Assembly (NCBI RefSeq): GCF_000316665.1
Contig: NC_019678.1
Span: 248,001 to 312,000 of the forward strand
Source of the DNA: Rivularia sp. PCC 7116
GTDB taxonomy: Bacteria; Cyanobacteriota; Cyanobacteriia; Cyanobacteriales; Nostocaceae
Reading direction: 5' to 3'
DNA: 64,000 nt
Numbering within the stretch: the stretch's first letter is position 1; the number at the start of each line of letters is the position of its first letter. A program made the position numbers and the translations under genes. Of the stretch, positions 17,369-26,142 are shown piece after piece. The notes under the pieces are model-generated. The model was not told the origin of the DNA. It made no database searches and worked only from the letters and a program-made list of their open reading frames with translations.

Positions 17369-19453
17369 ATGGCAGAACGGGATATTCCAGATGGCTGGTC
17401 ATCAGCTAGAAGAACGCAGTCAGATGATATGACTCGATTATTCAACACGGAAAAATCCGCCGATGGTAAATATGGTTTCCCGGGTACTGGTTCTAACTCT
17501 AAATCGGTGTCAAGCAAAAATAAAAGCAATTCAAAAAAATTGACTTTAAAAGGTCATTCAAAACAAAATGTTCCGGCGCATAGTAGTTCTGGAAAATTAC
17601 CGCGCTGGTTAACCAGTTGGGTTCTATGGGCATTTTTGCTCGCTTTCGTACCCGGTACGATAGGATTTATGGCAATGGCGATTCTGTTAAAGTTGCCTTC
17701 GGCTCCTAACTGCCCTTCAATTTTTTGGCCTTTGGCTAGTGCTTCAGTAAGGATGCACTGCGCTCAGGTTGCGGCTTCTAAGGAAACGGTAAAAGATTTG
17801 CTGCAAGCGATTGATTTGGTGAAGAATTTGCCACAAAATCATCCATTGCGTTCCGAAATTGACCGTAATGTGGAAGATTGGTCTCGTAATGTATTGCAGT
17901 TAGCCGACCAGAGTTTTCAGGCTGGTAGATTAGAGGAAGCGATTGAAATTGCTCGTAAAATACCTGAAGATGTTTCTGCTTCTAAATTAGTAGAAGACCA
18001 AATTGACAGTTGGAAATTAACTTGGTCGAAAGCTAGTGATATTTATGAAAAAGCAGAAGGTGAAATGCGCGAGCAGCGTTGGCAATCTGCTTTCATGCAG
18101 TCGGCAAAGTTGCTACGTTTAAATAATAAATTTTGGGCTAGTACCAAGTACGAAGAGTTAAACAAATTGATTCTTGGTGCTAAAGAAGATGGTCAGAAAT
18201 TAGCAAAAGCGGAAAGCTTATCAAAGTCTAAGAATGTAGATCAAATACTTAAAGCAATTAAACTAGCGCAGTCGATAGGCAAAAACAGCTACGTTTACAA
18301 AAAAGCTCAAGAAGCAATTCCAGATTTTGGAATGAGAATCCTGGAGTTGGCAGAGAATAAATTAGAACAAAGGGATGCAGATGAAGCTATCTACATAGCC
18401 CAAAGGATTCCGCCAATTTCGGAAATAGAGCCGGAAACTACAGATTTTATTGCTTTAGCTGAAGCGCAGAGAAATGCTTGGACGGGAACAATTTCTGGTT
18501 TAGAAGCTGCAATTGCTTCCGCACAGCAAATTGATTCAAATAGACCAATTTATCAAAAAGCGCAAAAACTTATTGCTACTTGGCAATTAGAAATAGAGGA
18601 CGTTTCTCGTTTAGAAAGAGCGCGAACCCTTGCTTCTCAAGGTTCAATCGGCGACTTATCCGCCGCAATTGCTGAAGCGAAAATGATTCCTCGCAACAAT
18701 CCCCGCGCTAAAGAAGCCAGAAAAGAAATTAATTCCTGGGCTTCTCAAGTACAGACAATTGAAGACAGACCATATTTAGAACGTGCCGAAGAACTGGCAC
18801 TGTTTGGAGATGTTTCTTCCTTGAAAGCAGCGATCGCCGAAGCAAGTAGAATTCGTCGCGGACGTTCTTTGTATCGAGAAGCACGTAAAAAGATAGCCAG
18901 TTGGAGCCGTAGGGTTCAGCGAATAGAAGACCAGCCTTACTTAGATCAAGCACGCTCGCTTGCGAATAGCGGTGATTTGGGTGCAGCAATTCAAACCGCA
19001 AAACAAATTAGATCGGGAAGAGTACTGTCACGACAAGCGCAAAGAGACATAAACGAATGGCAATCTGAAGTCTCTGCTAGAAGCAATTGGAGAAGAGCGC
19101 GAGAAGTTGCATTAGGTGGAACTCCAAAAGCTTTGTCACAGGCTATTAGGTTAGCGCGGCGCGTACCTAGAGGTACCGGATTACGTTCCGATGCCAGGAT
19201 CGCAATGGATCAATGGAGTCAACAATTATTTGATATTGCCCGCACTCAAAGTCAATCCGATATTGTACGTGCTATTGAAACAGCTAAGTTGGTTCCTAGA
19301 GGTACTCAAGCTTACGGACAAGCACGAGAGCAAATCCGCACGTGGCAAGACTATCTCAATCCCCCTGCACCAGAACCAGAACCAGAACCAGAAGTTGTTC
19401 AGCCATCAGTTCCTCAAGCCCAACCTGAACCTATAACTGGTAATACTTTGTAA
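17369..19453 (+). CDS. Membrane-anchored helical-repeat protein of unknown function
   Basis: 694 residues. The N-terminal 80 residues are polar and basic; one hydrophobic segment (about 84-110, WVLWAFLLAFVPGTIGFMAMAILL) is the probable membrane anchor. From about 130 to 655 there are repeated helical units of about 45-55 residues with the recurring pattern L-A-I-x-x-A-x-x-I/V-P/R, then a spacer and W-x-x-x-I/V (for example LGAAIQTAKQIRSGRVLSRQ, LSAAIAEAKMIPRNNPRAKE), a TPR-like solenoid. The C-terminus is a Pro/Glu-rich tail. It probably scaffolds other proteins at a membrane; topology is not determined by the sequence. Followed by a terminator. Confidence 0.72.
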   Translation: MAERDIPDGWSSARRTQSDDMTRLFNTEKSADGKYGFPGTGSNSKSVSSKNKSNSKKLTLKGHSKQNVPAHSSSGKLPRWLTSWVLWAFLLAFVPGTIGFMAMAILLKLPSAPNCPSIFWPLASASVRMHCAQVAASKETVKDLLQAIDLVKNLPQNHPLRSEIDRNVEDWSRNVLQLADQSFQAGRLEEAIEIARKIPEDVSASKLVEDQIDSWKLTWSKASDIYEKAEGEMREQRWQSAFMQSAKLLRLNNKFWASTKYEELNKLILGAKEDGQKLAKAESLSKSKNVDQILKAIKLAQSIGKNSYVYKKAQEAIPDFGMRILELAENKLEQRDADEAIYIAQRIPPISEIEPETTDFIALAEAQRNAWTGTISGLEAAIASAQQIDSNRPIYQKAQKLIATWQLEIEDVSRLERARTLASQGSIGDLSAAIAEAKMIPRNNPRAKEARKEINSWASQVQTIEDRPYLERAEELALFGDVSSLKAAIAEASRIRRGRSLYREARKKIASWSRRVQRIEDQPYLDQARSLANSGDLGAAIQTAKQIRSGRVLSRQAQRDINEWQSEVSARSNWRRAREVALGGTPKALSQAIRLARRVPRGTGLRSDARIAMDQWSQQLFDIARTQSQSDIVRAIETAKLVPRGTQAYGQAREQIRTWQDYLNPPAPEPEPEPEVVQPSVPQAQPEPITGNTL

Positions 19454-19519
19454 TCGGCGAGCAGTCGTCAGTTATCGGCTAAGAACATGTGTTCCATAAT
19501 TTAATTAAATTACAGATAA

Positions 19520-19546
19520 TGCCTCCTTGTTTTAGGAGGTTTTTTG
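19520..19546 (+). terminator. Intrinsic terminator
   Basis: GCCTCCT / AGGAGGTTTTTT hairpin with a short TGTTTT loop and a T-run, about 65 bases after the stop of the repeat protein. Confidence 0.85.
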
Positions 19547-19590
19547 TTATTTGTATATAGTGTTTCCGCAAGCAACTGAGGTACAGCGAT

Positions 19591-19846
19591 GACCTCACCC
19601 CGATAAAGCTGTGCTTTATCTCCCCTCTCCTTACTAAAGCTAGGATTTACACAGAAGCTCGCCAGGGACTGCAAGTCCCTGTCTAATAGCAGAAGTCCTA
19701 TAAATAGGACTAACTACGATGTCTTATTTTGTACATAATTTTTCAGTCGTCTTTAGACGACTTTAGCAATTAGACGGGGACTTATAGTCCCCGGCAGAGT
19801 TGTGTGTACGCGGTAGCCTTACTAAGGAGAGGGGTTGGGGTGAGGT
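19591..19846. repeat. Composite nested palindromic element, copy 1
   Basis: The outer part pairs CCTCACCCCGATAAAG...CCCCTCTCCTTACTAA (19591-19637) with TTACTAAGGAGAGGGG...GGGGTGAGG (19818-19845). A second element (19641-19817) sits inside it. The same outer/inner arrangement, reverse-complemented, is found at 51125-51391. Confidence 0.7.
19641..19817. mobile_element. Inner MITE-like element, family 2, copy 1
   Basis: About 177 bp with four hairpins: AGGGACTGCAAGTCCCT, AGTCCTATAAATAGGACT, CAGTCGTCTTTAGACGACT and GGGGACTTATAGTCCCC, with a central AT-rich segment (TATTTTGTACATAA). Nearly identical, in reverse orientation, to 51155-51345 and similar in plan to 28530-28755. No ORF. Confidence 0.7.
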
Positions 19847-19950
19847 TTTGAAATATATATACCTCGTAATACGTTGATAATTAAAAAAAGTGGCCGTCTA
19901 TGTTGGGTTTAACTTCGCTCAACTCAACCTACGAGAATTACTGTTAGCTG

Positions 19951-21456
19951 CTAAGTGTTCGCTATAATTTGTCTTAGCACTGTCAAAGCCGAATAACTTA
20001 CTCCCGCAGTACCTTCACCCGGATGAGTTGAATCACCAACCAGCCACAGATTATTTATTGGTGTACGATTGGCAAAACCAAAAGGACCGAAAGTTGGCAC
20101 TCTTTGTCCTATACCACCGACAATTCCTTTGTCTCTAGCAGTGAAATTATAAAAAGTACGTGGTGTTGCAGCTTCTACATGAACAATAGTTTCAGGTTTC
20201 AAGTAGAAGAATTTAGCAAGATGAGATATGGCTTCTTGTGTAAACTGTTCTTTTAAAGCATCATAATTATCTAAATTCCACCATCTGTCTGCATCTACAA
20301 AAGAAGAAGCAATTATTGTTGCTTTTCCGGTAGGGGCGCGCCCATCACCAGTACGACTTACGGATACAAATAAAGAGTTATTTTCACCTATAGGTCTTTT
20401 GGCATCGTAGAGAAACTGTAAATGTGGCGGACATCCGTGAGGAATGGCGCTTTCGTCAACACCTAAATAAATTACAAAAGCACCGGATGAAGGAGGCAAG
20501 TTTTCAACTCGCTTTTTATATCCTTTAGGAGCTTTTTCACCTAGTAGCTGCACTAAATTTTGCACTGTGACATTTGCAACTACATGATTTGTTCGCTCAG
20601 TCCAAACTTCTCCAGTTTTCTGGTTGCGAATAACTACCGCACTAACTTGATTATTCTCGACTTTGACATGCTCTACCGTATGACGCATCAACAACTTACC
20701 GCCATCCCTTTCCAAAGATTCCACAAGGCGATCGCTCAATACCTGCATACTTCCTTCTAGGTGGTATAATCCTTGCGGTTCCTGAGATACGCTTAATGCA
20801 GTTGCAGCATAAAGTAAAGCGGTTTCCTCGGCATTAACTTGGGAATATAGCTTTAATTGCAAATCTAAAAAAGTTCGCAAACGGTGATTATCGCCTTGTC
20901 CGGTGAAACGTAAAGCATCCCCGACAGTAGATAAAGTATAGGGAACTGTAACTAAAGTATCCGGACGCACTGCTGTAGTTAACTGTAGTAAGTCCCACCA
21001 GTTACGCGGTGGTAATACGGGGTCACGTGCTTGAAATCTCCAGCTTGCTTTGAATAAAGTTGATAGTAAATTCCAAAAAGGTTCGCTACCGGGAAACTGT
21101 CGCAAACGTTCTTCATGCCATTTCTGCGGATTTCGCCAAACGTTGATAGGAGTAGTTTCTCCTGGTAAGTATACCGCGCAAGCAGGGTCGCAAGGTGTTG
21201 CTTCGGGTAAAGCGATATTTAATTCAGAAAAAATCCGATGGTGAATTCCTCCCGGCTCCAAACCTGCTACTTGAGTGGCACCGACATCAAAAGTAAAACC
21301 TTTGCGTTTAAACGTAGAAGCACAACCTCCCGGTACAAGGGCTTGGTCTAAAATTAATACTTCGTAACCTTTATTGGCGAGTAAAGCACCTGCGGTAAGT
21401 CCGCCAATTCCAGCGCCGACAACAACTATACGGGATTTCCCCTTCCCATTTGACAT
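19951..21456 (-). CDS. crtD: Carotenoid C-3',4' desaturase CrtD (FAD-dependent, phytoene-desaturase family)
   Basis: 501 residues with an N-terminal FAD-binding fold (VVVGAGIGGLTAGALLANKG, about 11-30; dinucleotide GxGxxG), the family motif GGCASTFKRKGFTFDVGATQVAG (about 43-65) and a C-terminal FAD motif ending in LWLVGDSTHPGEGTAGVSYS. The text around ATPCDPACAVYLPGE and LYAATALSVSQEPQGLYHLEGSM matches my memory of cyanobacterial CrtD rather than the isomerase CrtH. It would act in myxol/myxoxanthophyll glycoside synthesis at the membrane. ATG 21456. Flanked by spacer on both sides, so monocistronic. Confidence 0.78.
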   Translation of the reverse strand: MSNGKGKSRIVVVGAGIGGLTAGALLANKGYEVLILDQALVPGGCASTFKRKGFTFDVGATQVAGLEPGGIHHRIFSELNIALPEATPCDPACAVYLPGETTPINVWRNPQKWHEERLRQFPGSEPFWNLLSTLFKASWRFQARDPVLPPRNWWDLLQLTTAVRPDTLVTVPYTLSTVGDALRFTGQGDNHRLRTFLDLQLKLYSQVNAEETALLYAATALSVSQEPQGLYHLEGSMQVLSDRLVESLERDGGKLLMRHTVEHVKVENNQVSAVVIRNQKTGEVWTERTNHVVANVTVQNLVQLLGEKAPKGYKKRVENLPPSSGAFVIYLGVDESAIPHGCPPHLQFLYDAKRPIGENNSLFVSVSRTGDGRAPTGKATIIASSFVDADRWWNLDNYDALKEQFTQEAISHLAKFFYLKPETIVHVEAATPRTFYNFTARDKGIVGGIGQRVPTFGPFGFANRTPINNLWLVGDSTHPGEGTAGVSYSALTVLRQIIANT

Positions 21457-21681
21457 TGATAATTAGTTAATGTTTCTTAATATATATTTATTATTTTATA
21501 ACTTTTGGGGTGTTGTGGGGTTTTGTATTGTTCGGAAAACGTTAACAGGTTACCTATGCTGTGGAGAGGGGGTAGAGGGGGGAAAGAAGGAAAGCCAATA
21601 AAATCTGCATTACACAAAATAATAATTGAAATATTCAAAATATTTAATAAAAATAATCAGTAGTTTAATAAAAAGTAATCG

Positions 21682-22338
21682 TTAATTAAAATGCGGACAA
21701 ATATTATTATTTTTGCTTTGCTTTGTCACAACACAACCAGCATATTTTCCAATTGGTTTATTTGATGAAGTATAAACAAGCATTGCTTCTGAATTATCGG
21801 AGTTTGCATATTTAATGATTAAATTACCATCTACAAATCCAAGCCCTTTGATATTTCTTAGAGGGTAGGTGGAAAATCTATTGTTGATTTTTCTTGCTCC
21901 AGGAATTGGTACTCGATGAATAATGTAATTATTCCAATTTGGTTCGGGTTGAAGAATAAATGCTGCACTTATTTTCTGTTTAAAGCAATCTTGCAACAAT
22001 ACTCCTACTGCTAAATTACCTGTTTGTTTATCTACCTCTATAGTTTGGGTTAAAAACCTTTTTCCTGATAAAGTCTGGCGTTGAACTTGTTTCCCTTGGC
22101 AAGTTTGCGAGTCTAGTACTCGTACTTTCAAGCTTTTCGCGCGAATATTTTTAATGATTTTGCCATTGTAAATTCTGATGGTGGTTCCATTTCTAATTAC
22201 GCGCACGTCAGGAATGCTAGGATTGTTTATCTTAACAGGTGTAGGCGGTATTAATTGAGCAGTAGCTGGAGTTGCTATATTAATAGTTGTAAAGATAGCA
22301 ATGAGAGGTAATATTTTCATTTTTATCTTGCGTTTCAT
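21682..22338 (-). CDS. Secreted hypothetical protein
   Basis: 218 residues with a signal peptide: basic MKRKIKMK, hydrophobic ILPLIAIFTTINIATPATA, then AQL, so cleavage is likely after ATA. A second start, Met7 at 22320, would give the same signal. The mature protein is basic and beta-rich with two or three Cys (LDSQTCQGKQ, LLQDCFKQ, AGCVVTK) and no motif I recognise. Probably periplasmic or extracellular. Confidence 0.65.
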   Translation of the reverse strand: MKRKIKMKILPLIAIFTTINIATPATAQLIPPTPVKINNPSIPDVRVIRNGTTIRIYNGKIIKNIRAKSLKVRVLDSQTCQGKQVQRQTLSGKRFLTQTIEVDKQTGNLAVGVLLQDCFKQKISAAFILQPEPNWNNYIIHRVPIPGARKINNRFSTYPLRNIKGLGFVDGNLIIKYANSDNSEAMLVYTSSNKPIGKYAGCVVTKQSKNNNICPHFN

Positions 22339-22758
22339 TATGAATTTATATTAATAGCTACCATCAATTAAAACTGAATTCCAGATGAGAAGTAAATTAT
22401 CAATTTATTTTAATAAATATAAAAATCAGATAAAAAGCAATTATTTAAATTTAAATTTTATTTCAAATTATTTAAACAAAAATCTATAGATTAATTGTTA
22501 AAAGAGGTACAGTCAATATAGTTATATTTAACAGGAATATTATTTCTTTATAAAGGTGCGCTTAATTCAGCCCGCGCAGGTGGGCTTCGTAAGTGTAGCT
22601 CCAGCCTTATAGGCTGAGAGTGATTAAGAAACTTAAAATTGATAAATTCGATTTGTCGGAACTTTCTATCGAAAACCCGTCTGTAAGTGAGTATTTTCGG
22701 TATTTGATGGAGTCATCGTTATGATAAAGAAGTAAGAAGCTCAGATTCATAACTACAA
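22339..22758. other. Intergenic region with a decayed family 1 MITE (copy D)
   Basis: Bases about 22538-22628 match family 1: TTTCTTTATAAAGGTGCGC, then the two hairpins with changed stems and TGATTAAG, but the right terminal repeat is gone. The rest is AT-rich and carries the promoter region of the M16 peptidase. Confidence 0.65.
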
Positions 22759-24042
22759 ATGTCCTCAACTCTGCTAAAGTTTCCTCGTCTGAATGCCCCG
22801 AAGCTACAACACTTACCCAATGGTTTGACGATAGTAGCAGAGCAAATGCCAGTAGAAGCAGTAAACCTTAATTTATGGGTTGATATAGGTTCAACATTTG
22901 AAAGTGATGCTATTAACGGAATGGCTCACTTTTTGGAACATATGATTTTTAAAGGAACTAAGCGACTGGCAAGCGGAGAATTTGAGCGGAGAATTGAAGA
23001 GCGTGGTGCCGTAACCAATGCCGCTACTAGTCAAGACTATACGCATTACTATGTAACTGCGGCTCCCAAAGATTTTGCCGAACTTGCACCTTTGCAAATC
23101 GATATAGTAATGAATGCCTGCATTCCCGAAGAGGCTTTTGAAAGAGAACGTTTGGTGGTGCTTGAAGAAATTAGACGTAGTGAAGACAGTCCCCAACGTC
23201 GTACTTTTAGCAATGCAATGGAAACTGCTTTTGAGAATTTACCATATCGTCGTTCGGTATTGGGGCCAGAAGCAGTTATTTCTCAACTCAAAGTAGAGCA
23301 AATGCGCTCTTTTCACGCTCAAAATTATCAACCAAAATCAGTTACTGCCGTTGCTGTTGGTAATTTACCTGAAGAAGAATTAATTGAAATTATTGCTAAG
23401 GGTTTTGCTGATATTGAAAAGCGCGATTTAGGTAAGATTGAAACTCAAGATATAAATTTACTACAGTCAGAGCCTGCATTTACAGAAATTGTACGTAAAG
23501 AATTTGTTGATGAAAATCTTCAGCAAGCAAGATTAATTATGCTGTGGCGAGTTCCTGGGTTAATGCAGCTAAATCAAACCTATGGACTAGACGTACTTTC
23601 CGCTATATTAGGGCACGGACGCACATCGAGGTTATGGCGAGATTTACGGGAAGAACGCGAGTTGGTTAACTATATATCTGTAAGTAATATGACCAACCAA
23701 TTACAGGGGACTTTTTTGATTGCGGCTCATTGTGAAATAGAAAATTTAGCTGCTGTAGAAGAAGCAATAGTGCAACATATTCGCAAAATTCAAACGCAAA
23801 TAGAAGAATCCGAAATAGCCAGAGTTCGCAAACGTGTAGCTAATAGGTTTATTTTTGCTAACGAAAGACCAAGCGATCGTGCGAATTTATACGGATATTA
23901 TCAAACTTTGGTAGGTGATTTGGAACCTGCTTTTGATTTCCCCTATCATATTCAATCACAAGATAGAGAAACTTTGATTCAAGCTGCTAGAACATATCTT
24001 TCCCCAGATGCTTATGGGGTGGTGGTGATGAAACCCAATTGA
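22759..24042 (+). CDS. M16 family zinc peptidase (processing-peptidase-like)
   Basis: 427 residues, the size of the single-repeat M16B peptidases. Inverted zinc motif HFLEH (His57, Glu60, His61) with the downstream ligand Glu in LVVLEEI (about 134-140), then the C-terminal half with the GHGRTSRLWRDLREER region typical of the family. It probably degrades peptides such as cleaved targeting or signal peptides. ATG 22759. It precedes the fructosamine kinase by 183 bp on the same strand, with repeat-like ATTGGTAATTGGTAATT text in between. Confidence 0.9.
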   Translation: MSSTLLKFPRLNAPKLQHLPNGLTIVAEQMPVEAVNLNLWVDIGSTFESDAINGMAHFLEHMIFKGTKRLASGEFERRIEERGAVTNAATSQDYTHYYVTAAPKDFAELAPLQIDIVMNACIPEEAFERERLVVLEEIRRSEDSPQRRTFSNAMETAFENLPYRRSVLGPEAVISQLKVEQMRSFHAQNYQPKSVTAVAVGNLPEEELIEIIAKGFADIEKRDLGKIETQDINLLQSEPAFTEIVRKEFVDENLQQARLIMLWRVPGLMQLNQTYGLDVLSAILGHGRTSRLWRDLREERELVNYISVSNMTNQLQGTFLIAAHCEIENLAAVEEAIVQHIRKIQTQIEESEIARVRKRVANRFIFANERPSDRANLYGYYQTLVGDLEPAFDFPYHIQSQDRETLIQAARTYLSPDAYGVVVMKPN

Positions 24043-24225
24043 TTTTGGGAATTGGGCATTGGACATTGGTAATGGGTAATTGGTAATTTCTAACTCTCTA
24101 TTTATAACTAGTAACTGATTACTGGTAATTGTGACGCAAGATTTCAATATTGATGATGGTGTTTTACTTCGTTGTACAATCCTGTAAATTGCCAACACAT
24201 AGCTCCTCACTCCTAACTTTTCCAA

Positions 24226-25098
24226 ATGATGTGGACTGAAATCAACGCTCAAATTAGCCAAGCTACTGGTGAAAATTTCCAAACCCAACAAAGACGTAGC
24301 GTTTCGGGTGGGTGCATTAATCAAGGTTATTCTGTAAGCGATGGTAAGCGGACTTTTTTCGTTAAATTAAATCAAGCTTTTCAAGTAGCGATGTTTGAAG
24401 CGGAAGCTTTGGGTGTAAAACAAATGTACGATACCAATACTATCCGCGTTCCCAAACCTATTTGTTATGGTGTTGCGGGAAATTCCTGCTATATCGTTTT
24501 GGAATGGCTCGAAATCGGTAGAGGTGATAGTAAAGCTTCCGAGGAGATGGGTAGGAAGTTAGCTCAAATGCACAAAAAATCCCTGAGCGAAAAATTTGGC
24601 TGGGATATGAACAATACCATCGGTTCAACTCCACAAATTAATACTTGGACTGATGATTGGGTGGAATTCTGGACTAAACATCGGTTGGGATATCAGTTTG
24701 AATTAGGTAAGCGTCGGGGTGGTAGTTTTCCCCAAGCCTCGGAATTATTGAATGCTATTCCCGAGTTGTTAGCAGGGCATGAAGTGCAGCCTTCCCTAGT
24801 ACATGGGGATTTGTGGGGAGGGAATGCTGGGTTTACGGTAGATGGGGAACCAATAATTTTCGATCCGGCAACTTATTTCGGAGATAGGGAAGTTGATATT
24901 GCGATGACGGAAGTTTTTGGTGGTTTTTCGACTGCTTTTTATCAAGGTTATAACGAGGTGTTTCCGCTGGATCATGGGTATGAGAAACGGAAGACTTTGT
25001 ATAATCTTTATCACATTTTGAATCATTTTAATTTGTTTGGTGGTGGGTATGGTTCGCAGGCTAATGGGATGATTGGGAGGATTTTGAGCAATAAATAA
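24226..25098 (+). CDS. Fructosamine/ketosamine-3-kinase family protein
   Basis: 290 residues with the aminoglycoside-phosphotransferase-like fold. FVKLN (Lys47, ATP-binding), EAEALG (Glu), catalytic loop VHGDLWGGN (Asp195, Asn200) and IFDPATYFGDREVDIAMTEVFGG (metal Asp). Bacterial members phosphorylate ketosamines or ribulosamines on glycated proteins, starting their removal. ATG pair at 24226/24229 leaves the exact start ambiguous by one codon. A core fragment of the family 1 MITE follows the stop directly. Confidence 0.9.
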   Translation: MMWTEINAQISQATGENFQTQQRRSVSGGCINQGYSVSDGKRTFFVKLNQAFQVAMFEAEALGVKQMYDTNTIRVPKPICYGVAGNSCYIVLEWLEIGRGDSKASEEMGRKLAQMHKKSLSEKFGWDMNNTIGSTPQINTWTDDWVEFWTKHRLGYQFELGKRRGGSFPQASELLNAIPELLAGHEVQPSLVHGDLWGGNAGFTVDGEPIIFDPATYFGDREVDIAMTEVFGGFSTAFYQGYNEVFPLDHGYEKRKTLYNLYHILNHFNLFGGGYGSQANGMIGRILSNK

Positions 25099-25099
25099 T

Positions 25100-25157
25100 G
25101 CCCTCACCCTCGAAGGGTGGGGCTACATGAGCGAAGCCCACCTCCGTGGGCTAGATT
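25100..25157. repeat. Core of family 1 MITE (copy E), no terminal repeats
   Basis: Two hairpins, CCCTCACCCTCGAAGGGTGG and AGCCCACCTCCGTGGGCT, in copy A orientation, but both terminal inverted repeats are missing. It separates the kinase from the CRISPR locus regulator and so marks the left edge of the cas region. Confidence 0.65.
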
Positions 25158-25164
25158 GATTCGA

Positions 25165-26037
25165 TTAATCCTCTTCCTTAATTTCTAAATCGTAGGCTTG
25201 GCAGAGGGATTTGAGGTTTTGTTTGAATTGCGATCGCACTGCTTCGGGAGAGACGATTTCGCAGTCTTTGCCGTATCTGGTAATTTCTCTGAAAAACCAA
25301 AATGTGCCGGATATATTTCTAACAACTCTTTTTATAGGTGGTTCAGCCTCTAATTCGCTGACAAATATATCTTCTGTTTTACGTTGGTAAGCGAAAGCGA
25401 GTCTACTTAATAAATGAAATTCTACTGCTATTCTTTCTAAATCATTTTCCCAAGGTTTATCAATAGAAACCACCGCAGCTTCTTGAATTCTATCCAAACG
25501 TAACGTCCAATTATGACGCAATCCTTCTACATCTTGATTACCTTCGGATTCTTCAGCACGACACAGCAAATATTGACGCTTTTCTATCGGTACAATTCGA
25601 GCGTGTAAAACGGTGTAACTCCACACCCGCTCTGCTGCATCTTGATAGGATAACCGAAACGGTTGCTGTCGGTGAATCAAATTATCAACCTGCTGTCGCC
25701 AAGCTGGTAAGGGATGATTAAGAAAAGTTTCGATTTCTTCTCGGAAAGGAAGGGTTAATTCGCTTCTAGATTTTAATAACTCTGCTATTTGCTTGGCTTC
25801 ATCGGTTTTGCCTAAATCTACCAAAGCTTTACGAGCTGTTTCTAAAGCTTTGATACGTTCGTTTGTCCAATCATTATTAGGAGCAACGATTAACTGACGA
25901 CGTGCTATTGATTCTACCAGCTTCGAGATATTCGGACGTTCTCCCCAATTACAGCCAAACTCTAGCGCTAGGGTTTCTAACTCAGCTTTATCTCTTTCTG
26001 AAACCGAAAGTGTTATGGACTTACCTTTTCTGCTCAT
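25165..26037 (-). CDS. WYL-domain transcriptional regulator of the type I-D CRISPR-Cas locus
   Basis: 290 residues. The N-terminus (ITLSVSERDKAELETLALEFG, 8-28) looks like a ribbon-helix-helix-type DNA-binding segment rather than a winged helix; the middle/C-terminal part is a WYL domain (FRLSYQDAAERVWSYTVLHARIVP, then YLLCRAE and NWTLRLDRIQEA). It is divergent from cas3' with only 99 bp between them. The same gene position is held in Synechocystis 6803 by Sll7009, reported as a repressor of the I-D CRISPR1 locus, so repression of cas genes is the likely role. ATG 26037. Confidence 0.88.
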   Translation of the reverse strand: MSRKGKSITLSVSERDKAELETLALEFGCNWGERPNISKLVESIARRQLIVAPNNDWTNERIKALETARKALVDLGKTDEAKQIAELLKSRSELTLPFREEIETFLNHPLPAWRQQVDNLIHRQQPFRLSYQDAAERVWSYTVLHARIVPIEKRQYLLCRAEESEGNQDVEGLRHNWTLRLDRIQEAAVVSIDKPWENDLERIAVEFHLLSRLAFAYQRKTEDIFVSELEAEPPIKRVVRNISGTFWFFREITRYGKDCEIVSPEAVRSQFKQNLKSLCQAYDLEIKEED

Positions 26038-26142
26038 TAATTTATAAGGACACTTTTACACTGATTTGTATTGTCAATCTATATTTTGGATGCCATGATG
26101 TAAATCATCAACAACTTACGGACACTGTTTAAGGGTATGTCC
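26038..26142. promoter_or_regulatory. WYL/cas3' divergent promoter with GGACA boxes
   Basis: The 99 bp interval and first cas3' codons hold AAGGACA (26046-26052), ACGGACA (26118-26124) and, overlapping the cas3' start, TATGTCC (26136-26142), the last two forming an inverted repeat CGGACA...TGTCC. About 105 bp of this region is repeated upstream of cas10d (28771-28892). I infer an operator for the WYL protein; binding so close to the ATG would block cas3' expression. Confidence 0.6.
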
